Assembly: GCF_035046485.1 (NCBI RefSeq)
Contig: NC_085137.1
Location: forward strand, 381,858,706 to 381,922,705
Source of the DNA: Aedes albopictus
Lineage: Eukaryota; Arthropoda; Insecta; Diptera; Culicidae
DNA: 64,000 nt
Direction of reading: 5' to 3'
A program made the translations under genes and the position numbers. The notes beneath the pieces were generated by a model. That model did no database searches, was not told the DNA's origin, and saw nothing but the letters and a program-made list of their open reading frames with translations. Positions 44,694 to 54,778 of the stretch are shown one piece after another; within the stretch, counting starts at the first letter, position 1, and every line of letters starts with the position of its first letter.

Positions 44694-46956
44694 TACACAC
44701 TCAGATTGCATTTCGCTGTTCGGTATTTATTTGGCTGAAAAAATTCGGTAGTGCGAAAAAACTACCGTTTTCCGGTAATTATGAGACATTTTACAAATGT
44801 TCGGTAATATTATCACTGATTAGTTTGTAGTTCGATGCTTTGACAGCAGCATTTGTCAACAAATTTACAGTATGTACAGTGAAATCGAACAACTACCGTA
44901 TACTGTAAGAGAAAGTACTGAAAAGCTTGTAAAATACAGCTCACTTTACCGAAGTTCCGTAAAGCTGCCAGCAACATTTGAGAAGTGTCAAACTGCTGAA
45001 AGTTGAAATTTTCATTTCGGTTTTTGCATTTAAAAAGTAGTGATATCTATAAACCTCTGACCCTAAACTTCTAAACAAGTGCAATTTAAGATCGTATTTA
45101 GCGGAGCCCTGTATTTACAGGCATTTGGTAAATATTAACTCATGTATTTACACTGTCTTCCTCCAATCAAACAATAAATATTCCGTTCCAGCTCTTCGAG
45201 GTGTTGACGTGGTGAACCGGGGACTTGCTTCACGTTCATGCTACAAATCAATACCGGGACGGAATTAGGAGGAGCGACGAAACTTGTTCATAAACCCGCA
45301 TAATCCCAAACCACAATAAAACATCACGTATTACGGTGTATGTTCCATTTTTAACCATACTCAATATGGTACCTCCGACCATAAATGAACCTTTGCTGGG
45401 TAATGTTTCAACCGTACTGATTGATGTTTTCAGAGACCCGACCATACGAGGAACGGGTCGTTAAGAATGTTTACCATTCCAAAATTGAAATTTCCCCATA
45501 CAAAATTGGCATTTCAACCTTAATAGTAACGCAACATGTAATGTCGACATTCACTATGGCAAAATAGGAAATAATGGTTGACGTATTGTTATACCATAAA
45601 ATGTAACAGTTGGTGGTATGGTTCAAATCAGAGTTGTATTTCATATTTCAAAAAATAAAAAACTAAATTTTGTGAAACTTTCATAAATTATATTTCGTTA
45701 CAATCAAATAAACACTTAAGACCACTGAATACATAATGATTGTCACCTATTTTACCCTGGCTGAGCTTTACATGTAGACTCGATAACTTGTAGGAGCATT
45801 CCACAACCGCATTTGTAGCCGGGAGTAGGTTCGAAAGGATGAGTAATCACTTGGGATGATATAAGACACTTTGCTGCGACACATTTTCATCGGATTCCTA
45901 GCCGGATGCCTTGTCGGATGCTTAGCTTTTGTGTTGATACCTTGGTTGATACGGTTGCGGCTGAACAATAAATCCCGAATTCTTATGAAGCAACATCCAG
46001 ATGTCCAGCTCACTGTTTTTAGCGGTGCCACTATGAACAGAAAGAATGTTATATGAAAGTAGCTTTATTTATAAATCTTTTTGGAAAAATTCTACAGAAA
46101 CTCACCACGCATTGTATCGGGGGAAATTCGGATCAACTTTCACACTTTTACTGTTTAGTTTCACGGCGAGTTGTGCCGGAAAATCAGGCCGCGTTTTGGA
46201 ACCAAAGTTGAAACAGCACAGCAGCGGGATTAGAGGCTGTAATCAGAACAGAAAAAAAGTTTATCTGTAGTTTCACTAATTGAATTAACTTTAAATAAAT
46301 TTATTCTACTTACCGCTGTTGGAGCTTTTTAATAATATTCATCTGTTTTCCAGCTTGATTGGAATTGGCACTTTGTTTGTTGAAAAGAAAACAACTGATT
46401 GACGTTTGCGTTCGGCCTCGGCGTGGTAACAGTAGCCATTATGGTAAGACTATGTTTTCTTGTGGTCCACAAATCTGTCTACTGTCGAAAAATACATGAA
46501 CATCAATCAGAACGGTAACGGTACTATGTTTGATATGGGTATTGTTCTACCATAATGTGTGAACTATTTGCACACCATATTGAGATATGGTAACCATTTT
46601 GTGAACGTTCGCATTGTTGTTCGAACTGTTCTGAAAGTGGTTAGTTTCTATGCGGGAAGGCATCGATGTGTCTCGAAAAAGTTGGTGAATAAAAGCATTT
46701 TAACTCTTTAGGCTACATCTTTTATTTTTACAAGTACCGAAAAACTGTAAAATATGCAAAGGAAAACATTGAATCACCGAAATCCTACGGTAATTCAAAA
46801 ACGCACATTACCGGAGAAATTCGGTAATTTTTGACAGCATTCAAAAATTTTCTTTTACCGGATGTTCGGTACTTCTTTCGATTACCGAACGGACTACCGA
46901 ACGTTCAGCTGTTGAGAATTCGGTAAAAAATTACCGAATACTGAATAATACACACC
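44694..46956. mobile_element. Large inverted-end element rich in TTCGGTA/TACCGAA
   Basis: Outer segments 44694-45060 and 46730-46956 are imperfect inverted counterparts carrying about twenty copies of TTCGGTA, CCGGTA or their complements. Examples are AAATTCGGTAGTG, GTTCGGTAATATT, ATTACCGGAGAAATTCGGTA and GATTACCGAACGGACTACCG. Terminal similarity is CTGTTCGGTA on the left and TACCGAATACTGAAT on the right. A second element occupies the centre (45295-46656). No transposase motif. Confidence 0.55.
45295..46656. mobile_element. Nested element with CCCGCATA ends and CCATA/TATGG motifs
   Basis: The left end CCCGCATAATCCCAAACCAC and right end GTGGTTAGTTTCTATGCGGG are imperfect inverted repeats. Subterminal AACCATACTCAATATGGTAC on the left pairs with CACCATATTGAGATATGGTA on the right. 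ATGG/CCAT-type motifs recur in both outer thirds. It lies within the TTCGGTA element and so is the younger insertion. Its interior open frames (45768-46056) lack recognised domains. Confidence 0.55.
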
Positions 46957-48322
46957 CTATATGAATTGTCTGATGGTTCGTTCTAGCGATTGCTAGAACG
47001 TGATTTAAGAGTGTACCATCAAACTCGGAGAAATAGCTAAACGGCGGCAGCTTATATTCTGCATTGAATGTGATTTTTACATCGCTTCGTTACGCGAGTG
47101 ATGCGCAGCTTAAACAATGTAGTATTATCGTCGCACCACCAAATCGAAGTTGCAGCTGCGAAGTAAATTTGAATCTATTTTTTCTGTTGCGCATCATTAA
47201 GCAAATTAAGAGCAACAATATGCACTAATCCAAATTGAGTTGCGACATTTCTAAGTAGGTTAAAAATCAATTTTCGCACGTTCGGTCACTTTGTATTTCG
47301 ACCAAAAGCATAATATCATGCAGCTTAAACAATGTGGAATATTTTTGTAACAATATTACCAGGTTTACCACTTCTTAGGCATTAGGGTCATTTTTACCCA
47401 AACCGTACACTACTCCAGCGAGCTTTTCCCAAAGTGATGCAAAAGGAAGGCGAAGAGCCTAAAATTAGGGGAATCGGTTTAATACACACCACCGAGGTAA
47501 AACGACCCACCTTAAGGTGTCATGATGCATCACCAAGCTCTCATACGAATCATTGACTTTTTGCTTTTCAATGATTGTTTGCCTCGCGTTTTTGAAGTGA
47601 TAAAAAACTGCCAATCCTGTAGCCACGTAGCAGAAAACGTATCATCGTATTCACTGCGAGTGAGCAAATAGGATGATACTTTTTCATGCGACTATTTGCT
47701 TTAGTTGCCGAGAATTATCACTTTCAAATTTCGGGCCACATATCCAAAATGGCTGCCGATGCTGATGATGCCGTAAAAAGCCTTAATATCTCCCTGATAA
47801 CATAATTATTCAAATGACATGTTAACACTAATCGAAAGAATTTTAAATTTTCTATCTTCTCAATCAATAAAACTTGGAATTTTACCAACTAATAAAATAA
47901 TAAACTTAAAAACCGATTTCAGTCATTTCTGATCTAAGAATGCGAAAACTTTTTTCGCAGATTTGCATGTTAAAATGGAACAAAGTTGTAAAACTTGATG
48001 TAAAAACCTCTTTTCTCACTCGCAAAATTTATTATTTGTACAAAGAAGTGCCGTTTTAAGAGTAAAAATTCGTATTTTATAGTCCAAAATCGCGAGTACT
48101 TTTGGGGCAAAATGCGCCGGCCTTCGTCGTAACTCCAAAACAGCCGTTGGCGTTTGTATTATGACTGCTGCAGTAGATACGAAAATCAGAACCTTTCAAA
48201 TGTACATTATTTTCGTTATTAGCTGCAGCACTAACGTCGAGTAAACGCCGTGATGCATGCAACACTCAAATCACGTATTTTTCTTGGCGCGTTACATTGA
48301 GCGGCGCATAATTCCCGTACGG
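46957..48322. other. No gene recognised; perfect 9-bp hairpin
   Basis: CGTTCTAGC/GCTAGAACG with a GATT loop lies at 46979-47000, and ATGGT/ACCAT flank it more loosely. The rest shows no family signature. The 3' part (48090-48320) precedes a hAT-type MITE. Confidence 0.35.
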
Positions 48323-48560
48323 CAGCGTTACCAGATCTACGGAAATTTCCGTAGATCTACGGAATTGCGCAAATTTTACGGAACTACGGATCCGTAGAAT
48401 AAATCTACAGAAAACCTGGTTTTTATACGGAAACCTACGGAAAGCTACGGGAAATCTACGGATTTTCAACCTAAATCTACGGAATAAAAATTCTGAAATT
48501 CTCCCCCCGCTCATCAATTTTCATCTACGGAAGCACTCGCGAAAAAATCTGACATCACTG
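48323..48560 (+). mobile_element. hAT-type MITE rich in CTACGGA, copy 1
   Basis: The 238-bp element runs from CAGCGTTACCAGATCTACGG to AATCTGACATCACTG and is flanked by the identical 8 bp CCGTACGG at 48315-48322 and 48561-48568. The ends are imperfect inverted repeats (CAGCGTTACCAGAT versus CAGTGATGTCAGAT). The interior repeats CTACGGA about ten times. The 8-bp duplication and CAG/CTG ends fit hAT. A second copy lies at 51271-51509 in the same orientation. Confidence 0.88.
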
Positions 48561-49042
48561 CCGTACGGGCGGCATGATTTGCCACGAATAACTGAAAAAC
48601 ACATATTTGATCAATAACGTAAAACAAAAATATCATAGCTTAGCTTCTACAATGTTTTCAATAATTGGAAGAAAACACATTGAACTGTAGGATGCCAGCA
48701 ACTAGAATGGGCGTTATTGAGTGTTTCATGCATCACTGAAAATATTCTACACGTCCGGTCCACTTGTTTCACACATGGATTTTCACTAATTGGAAAACAT
48801 CTGAATTTAACGTGTCAAACCAGTCATAGATACACGGAGAACTAAAACTACCTGTTTTTTGTATTAATTTTACTCAAAAGTAAGTATATCGATTAAACTT
48901 TCTACCCAAGATTAGGCTGTTTTCTCTTTCTCCCCCCAAAAACAAAGCGAGCTGCATTGACCCACCGGGGGTGCTTTGGCCCAGTAAGCCAGTTTTGGGT
49001 AAATGCCGTTTTTGTCAAAATTGGGTTGAATTTACCTACTTT

Positions 49043-51237
49043 TGAGTATGGGTCATTCCACACCAAGTGTACACACCGCGTGCTATCGACCATCACGGAT
49101 TTTGACCAAATTTTGTTGGAATGTTTGTTCAAATGGAGGAAGAAAAGATCCAAATTTTGGTGCCGATCGGATCACCCCTCGGCCCGTGGCAGCACCCCTC
49201 GTCTTTGCCAATACAAGAAAAATCCAAGTTTTCCCTTCCTTTTCTTAATTTATAGCTTTGAAACAATAACATATACACATTTGTGACCTTCGGCTTTTTT
49301 GAAGAAAATTGTTGAAGGAATCCAGGAAAAATATTATTTTTTCGATACAGTGTTGCCAAACATGTTATTTTTCATTTTTAAAATTTAAAATCGATTTTTC
49401 GTCGAATGAGTATATTTTGATTTCAAAAACTTCGATTCCATCGTGTTTATCAGACATGTTCCAATCGAAAAAGCTTAACTCCCCGAGGTCTTTTTGGCCA
49501 TTCCAGAGATACAGCGTTTTTAAGCTTGAAAACCATTTTTCTGTAATATATAAAATAAGTCCAATTTACAAGTTTCGCTAAGAAAACATTATTCGATGCA
49601 ATTTAAAGATGATTTGGGCTGATTTAGACCAAGGAGAATAGAAAACTATGTAAAAATAATAATATGACAGTGTTGCCAGTTTATCAATTATGGATTTTTT
49701 AGAATAGATAACAATAAATTGCTGAAGTTCAAAATTAATGTATTATAATCCTTATTTCAAATAAAATTCTACCTATGTAAACATTAAGGTTGACGAAAGT
49801 GTTGCCAGACATTTTAATTTTATTGTAAAAATCTACATGAGAACTTTTGTATCAAATCAAATTATCAAGCAAGAATCATAAATTCCTTTTTTACAATTTT
49901 ATTACTATTGGCAACACTGAACCCTGATAGTTTTCGTTTGGTGTGAAACTTTTTATTCTTCGAACAAACCTTTAATAAGGGCAGTGGTAAATTCAAATGT
50001 TCATTGAAATTTATTCATGGTTCAGAATTACGCTAATTGATTCCGACTGTTCATGGTGTATTTTTAGGATTTTTTAGCTTTTCAGTCCGATTGTGAGATC
50101 AAAAACAACCTTAAGTTCTCATACTCCAACACTTACTCATTGTTGGCTTCCCACATTGAATTTCTGAAATTTAGTTGTTTTGTTCTTCTTTTTTGACAAC
50201 AATAAAGAGAGCGAATCAGAGAGGATGCAAAAAGAGCTCAAAAGTTAGTTTAAATGTAAAAGCTTCACGAGAAGGATTTTTGAGTTCCCGTAGAGTTGCA
50301 TTGTTTCGCACATGAAAAAGGACCAAGTGAAGGATTAGATGGCACATTTAAAAGACTAGCAACCCGGGAGTGCGTACAAGGTGTAATTATCCAGGTACCT
50401 AAACAACATTAATCAGCCCAAATCATCTAAATTGCATCGAATAATGTTTTCTTAGCGAAACTTGTAAATTGGACTTATTTTATATATTAGAGAAAAACGG
50501 TTTTCAAGCTTAAAAACGCTGTATCTCTGGAACGGCCTAAAAGACCTCGGGGAGTTAAGCTTTTTCAATTGGAAAATGTCTGATAAACACGATGGAATCC
50601 AAATTTTTGAAATCAATATATACTCATTCGACGGAAAATCGATTTTAAATTTTAAAAATGAAAAATCTGGAGCAACATTTGAAAAGGGCCCAAGAGGTCT
50701 TGTGTCTTTTTTCGAAAACGCTCCGTAGGGCATAACAGCAGTCCGCCCACGCAAATGAACACCGTTATCCGAGAGATCGATGTTTGCTCTATCTGATAAC
50801 GGTCTTAGTTTTTATGAATAAGCTGATGGGGGCTCAGGAGCGACGTGTGAAGTCATTGTTTACCAATGCTTGTATGCCCTTTTCAAATGTTGCTCCAGAA
50901 ATAACATGTTTGGCAACACTGTATCGAAAAAATAATATTTTTCCTGGATTCCTCCAACAATTTTCTTCAAAAAATCCGAAGGTCACAAATGTGTATAAGT
51001 TAAAGTTTCAAAGCTATAAATTAAGAAAAGGAAGGGAAAACTTGGCTTTTCCTTGTATTGGTAAAGACGAGGGGTGCTGCCACGGGCCGAGGGGTGATCC
51101 AATCGGCACCAACATTTGGATTTTTTCTTCCTCCATTTGAACAAATACTCCAACAAAATTTGGTCAAAATCCGTGATGGCCGATAACACGTTTCCACTTT
51201 TTCTCGTTCACTTCATATGGAATGACCCGTATACTTT
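49043..51237. repeat. Long inverted repeat: arms of ~580 bp
   Basis: The left arm 49043-49620 and right arm 50415-51237 (the latter including a 232-bp MITE) are inverted copies of high identity. Shared phrases include GGGTCATTCCA, TGGACCATCACGG-like sequence, CAGCACCCCTCGTCTTTGCC, CAGTGTTGCCAAACATGTTA and GCTTAACTCCCCGAGGTC. The spacer of about 800 bp contains several CAGTGTTGCC motifs, including a possible small element at 49671-49919 bounded by CAGTGTTGCC and GGCAACACTG. Matching open frames on opposite strands reflect the inversion, not genes. Confidence 0.85.
50667..50898. mobile_element. MITE with CTGGAGCAACATTTG ends, TSD AAAT
   Basis: The 232-bp insertion interrupts the right arm of the long inverted repeat. 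The ends CTGGAGCAACATTTGAAAAG and CTTTTCAAATGTTGCTCCAG (the latter at 50879-50898) are perfect inverted repeats. AAAT is present on both sides (50663-50666 and 50899-50902). The uninterrupted left arm (near 49360-49375) shows the empty-site sequence, so the boundaries are exact. Confidence 0.9.
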
Positions 51238-51270
51238 TGCTGGAGTTAAAGGCAAACTACCTAGTGTGAG

Positions 51271-51509
51271 CAGCGTTACCAGATCTACGGTAATTTTCGT
51301 AGATCTACGGAATTGCGCTTATTTTACGGAACTACGGATCCGTAGAATAAATCTACAGAAAACCTGGTTTTTATACGGAAACCTACGGAAAGCTACGAGA
51401 AATCTACGGATTTTCAACCTGAATCTACGGAATAAAAATTCTGAAATTCTCCCCCCCGCTCATCAATTTTCATCTACGGAAGCACTTGTGAAAAAATCTG
51501 ACATCACTG
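51271..51509 (+). mobile_element. hAT-type MITE rich in CTACGGA, copy 2
   Basis: The 239-bp copy runs from CAGCGTTACCAGATCTACGG to AATCTGACATCACTG, differing from copy 1 at only about ten positions by eye. The flanks AGTGTGAG (51263-51270) and TGTGTGAG (51510-51517) agree at seven of eight bases, consistent with an 8-bp duplication carrying one later change. Confidence 0.85.
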
Positions 51510-51746
51510 TGTGTGAGTTGGATCGATTTACTCAAATTTGAGTTATTGAGCCAAACTGTAGGGTGGCGTCAAAAAAACTCAAATTTGGGTAGTTTGGCGG
51601 CTCCGTACAGGAATGTCACATATATACAGATTTTTCTGTAATCATGCAGATCTTGTCAACATCGCGAGTGTAATGATCAAGGAACTGGATACGCTATCGA
51701 TGGCTGTATGAGATGATCGTCATTCAATTTTAGGACGATTGCCGTA

Positions 51747-52318
51747 CACTGAACGAAACCCCCCGCCCAAGATCGACTGAGAGGCTATAGGATCACGCCC
51801 CTTAACGATATTCGGTCGGACACCGTATGGTCCGCCGACCAAATGATGTCAGATGTCATCTTAAACCGGATGACAGCGATTTGAAAATAGAACGTCGACC
51901 ATATGGTCGAGCAACTTTGTTTTTAGCGATTGATAACAATTATGTCACTGCTATCTTTCCCAAAAAATATGTGCTTAGTATGGCCAGGGTGCCCTTGCGA
52001 GCACCCTTTCAAAAAATATGACATGTCCAGGATAGGACATGCGAAACAAAATCGTCAATGTCCCGGGTGTCACGATCAAGGAACTTGTTACGCTATCGAT
52101 GGATAAATTCGGTGCATCTGTGTGGCCTTCGCTCTGAAACTAATATTCATTCACATAGCGTGCGTCGACTCATACGCGAATAAGATGATCGTCATCCGCT
52201 TTTTGGGATGATTGCCGTATGTCTGAGTCTGATTCGTCATTCGAAAACACGATTTTGGTAATTTGGACTGGATGGTCGGACAAATCAGTCGATTTCGGGA
52301 TGGGGTTTTCGTTCAGTG
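51747..52318. mobile_element. TA-flanked element inserted into a relative of itself
   Basis: The ends CACTGAACGAAA and TTTTCGTTCAGTG are inverted repeats extending inward to ATCGACTGA and TCAGTCGAT, with TA at 51745-51746 and 52319-52320. The left flank (GATCAAGGAACTGGATACGC at about 51677 to ACGATTGCCGTA) and the right flank (GACTGATTCGTCATTGCAAA) are matched inside by a contiguous copy at 52066-52250. The insertion target was therefore another member of the same family. The interior also contains the perfect palindrome TCGACCATATGGTCGA near 51894. Confidence 0.6.
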
Positions 52319-52346
52319 TACGACTGATTCGTCATTGCAAAACACG

Positions 52347-52655
52347 TCAAAATCGTGGGGCGGGCTGGATGATCCCCCTAAATGGTTCCCTTGTTCAGAG
52401 GGAAACTTTAAAACATCAGGACATGTTGCCATCATCATACTCATACATGGGTCGTTAGTGATGGGTGACAACTTCACGCTTTTTTTGAATATATGCATAG
52501 CACGTTAGCGCCGCTCTTCCGTCGTCGTCATTTTCTCTCACATTCTCTCTTACTTTCGTTCTCGGAGTGTGTTGCGCTGCGGCGACCGTCGTCGCGGTCG
52601 TCACGCACCAACAGCCTGCTTAATCAAATTACACCTATCGCTCGGGTGAAAAATG
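52347..52655. other. No gene recognised; GTC-rich, CT-rich stretch
   Basis: CGTCGTCGTC near 52518 and GCGACCGTCGTCGCGGTCGTC near 52580 (a hairpin around GCGACCG/CGGTCGT) lie within a CT-rich segment. This could be promoter-like host DNA. No coding evidence. Confidence 0.3.
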
Positions 52656-52977
52656 CTGGTCCGGAACACTAAATTGGCTATAATTCCGGAACGCCTTGAC
52701 AGATCCGAACCATTTTCAATAGCAAACAATGCGGTAAAATTCCGGTTCGATTCGAGCTATAATCCGAAAAATCGGCCAATGGGAAGTGCCTTAAAAATGA
52801 GTGAACTTATTTTGTTCACAGACACACATACATACACACATACAGACATCATCTCAATTCGTCGAACTGAGTTGATTGGTATATGTGACTTGACCCTCCG
52901 AGCCTTCTATCGAAAAAAAATTTTTTGAGTGAACATATAGCCTTTCAGTTCACTTAGGTGAACGAGAAAGGCAAAAC
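52656..52977 (-). mobile_element. Repeat family C, truncated copy
   Basis: Read on the minus strand it starts at GCCTTTCTCGTTCAC (right end, 52976) and follows the 39640 copy through GAAAGGCTATATGTTCACTC, CTCGGAGGGTCAAG and ATTGAGATGATGTCTGTATG. It continues through a shortened TG microsatellite and CACTTCCCATTGGCCGATTT. It ends near CCGGACCAG, so the distal two thirds are missing. Confidence 0.8.
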
Positions 52978-53340
52978 ATGTCAAAGACTAAACAACACAC
53001 ATTGTTGATTTTTTATACCTATGTAACGCCAAATATTTTAAATATTCTGATTGAAATATAAAAGCATAAATTCAAGATTGGCTGTGCGGTTCAAAAGTTA
53101 TGAGTTTTCAAAAATGTTAAGATTTTGAATAAATTTGATTCACCCTAATCCACTGTTTTTTTTGAGTTCTCATAAATTTAAAATCAAAATCTTTTAGAAC
53201 TGTGTATTAGTGTGTGTATGTGTATTTTTCTGTAAATATCAATCGAATGGGGAACTGGGAACTTCTCCTCCCAAATATAAAAATCTCCTATGTATCTATG
53301 TTGTTCTGTCTATTTTCATTGCACACTTTACATACGGAAA
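52978..53340. other. Nothing recognised
   Basis: AT-rich unclassified sequence between repeat family C and a degenerate array. Confidence 0.35.
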
Positions 53341-53760
53341 ATCTCTGTGAGTAGTTTTTCTTCCAGGAATTTCAAAGGATTTTACTAGGTATTTCTTTAT
53401 GGATTCTTACAAAAACTTTTCCAAGGAATCATTCGAAAAATTTCTTCAGGAGTTGCTTTAGAAGTTCTTCTAGGGATTCTCCCAAAAAAATCTCCAGTAA
53501 TTTCTATAGCGCATTCTTTCAGGAATTCGTTTAAGAATTCCTGCAAAAATTCCCTTAGATATTTTCTTCATAAATTTCTCAGAAGATTTCTTTAAAAAAA
53601 TATTTTAATAAATACTTTGAGTGGAAATGTTTCAAAAATTTATTCTGACATTCCTCCAGAAGCTCATCGAGAAAGCGATTGTTATAGAAGCTACACAAAG
53701 AATGACTTCAGAAATTTCACTAGGGTTTCTTTCAAAAAATTTACCAAGAATTATTTTAAA
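53341..53760. repeat. Degenerate hairpin-type minisatellite
   Basis: Units such as CAGGAATTTCAAAGGATTTT, AGGAATTCGTTTAAGAATTC and TTCTTCAGGAGTTGC belong to the same decayed family as 33-37 kb. The array stops at a foldback element. Confidence 0.6.
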
Positions 53761-54261
53761 CTAGCTGTACCCGGCAAACTTTGTCTTGCCTACTGCGTTT
53801 TTTGACGTTTCAAGTCCCTAGCCAAGCGCCCAAGTCCCCGTTCAAATGTACGAAAATCCGATTTTCAAAAACTCTCAATTTTCCCATGTTTTAGGCCTCA
53901 TAAACCTTCCTTGGGTGAAAACTAACAGAACAAAACTTAGACGACCCAAATCGGACCACCCGTTCGCAAGTTATGCGTGGTTCCACGTATGCCACTGCAT
54001 TTATATCTATATATATAAAAATGCAGTGGCATACGTGGGACCGCGCATAACTTGCGAACGGAAGGTCCGATTTTGATCGTCTTAGTTTTGTTCTGTTAGT
54101 TTTCACCCAAGGAAGGTTTATGAGGCAAAAAACATGGAAAAATTGAGAGTTTTTGAAAATCGATCTTACATACGTTTTGTGACCGGGGACTTGGTCTTGG
54201 ATGGAAACTTGAAACGTCAAAAAACGCAGTAGGCAAGACAAAGTTTGGCGGGTACAGCTAG
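53761..54261. mobile_element. 500-bp foldback element, arms ~240 bp
   Basis: CTAGCTGTACCCGGCAAACT at the left is mirrored by AGTTTGGCGGGTACAGCTAG-type sequence at the right end. The arms match almost throughout (CCTTCCTTGGGTGAAAACTA and its complement, GCATACGTGGGACC/GGTTCCACGTATGC). The centre is a tight hairpin, GCCACTGCATTTATA, around a TA run. Transcripts would form a very stable hairpin. A 175-codon minus frame crossing it is a by-product of the inverted repeat. No target duplication was identified. Confidence 0.85.
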
Positions 54262-54276
54262 TATATATAATGCAAT

Positions 54277-54773
54277 TGTTGGCAACCCGGATCGAGTAGT
54301 CTTGCATCAACCGAACAATATTACCACAGGGCCTATTAGGTAGCTGGTCCGTAGCAATGACACATGAGATAAACAAAACAGCTCGTCCACAGAAGAGAGC
54401 AAATGATATATCGACCATTGAATTAGGGGAAGAAGAAGAAGTGTAAACTAATCATGCAAGTCACGATCGTGGTTGTTGCCTAAAATAGTTGTTATTTTTT
54501 ATAAATTTCCTTAATTGTAAGTATCCTTATGTACACTAGATTGAACTTATTAACTAAACATATAAACATGCAGGACAAATACGGAAGAAATTATGGAAAT
54601 ATTTGTTGTAGCAGATCGGTGGATTATTGTTTAGACTAATGATGTAAGTATTGTTAATTGTAATTGGACTGAACTGAAATTAATTAAATTGAATTTTTAG
54701 CTTAAAGCTAACCACAGCAAAGAATCGGGTTTGCTCATAGAAGTCCGAAACGACATCCACCCTCGCCGCAACA
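54277..54773 (+). mobile_element. Solo LTR, 497 bp, TSD GCAAT
   Basis: The sequence begins TGTTGGCAACCCGGATCG and ends CTCGCCGCAACA, giving canonical TG...CA ends with the inverted TGTTG/CAACA. Identical 5-bp repeats GCAAT flank it at 54272-54276 and 54774-54778. No internal retrotransposon sequence or second LTR is present, so it is a solo LTR left by recombination. Ty1/copia or BEL/Pao are both possible from the end sequence. Strand is not established; plus is nominal because LTR ends are symmetric. Confidence 0.85.
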
Positions 54774-54778
54774 GCAAT

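Larger units (their letters stand above)
48833..51605. mobile_element. 2.8-kb composite element with nested repeats
   Basis: The outer left end CACGGAGAACTAAAACTACC and the right end, read on the minus strand as CGGAGCCGCCAAACTACCC, share an imperfect terminal motif. TA lies outside each end. Adjacent ACTCAAAAG/CTCAAATTTG phrases are also inverted. Inside are two long inverted arms (49043-51237), a MITE (50667-50898) and a hAT MITE (51271-51509). No transposase frame was found. The outer boundary is less certain than the inner structures. Confidence 0.5.

Noticed and set aside
45768..46056. Opposing open frames near the centre of the nested element as a transposase remnant
   Set aside because: They are short, overlap on opposite strands and lack any DDE-like spacing or known signature.
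48902..51189. Similar small proteins on opposite strands as a gene pair
   Set aside because: They are mirror translations of the long inverted repeat arms with no recognisable domains.
53891..54418. 175-residue minus-strand open frame as a gene
   Set aside because: It runs through a foldback element and into a solo LTR. The peptide repeats part of the opposite-strand translation because of the palindrome.
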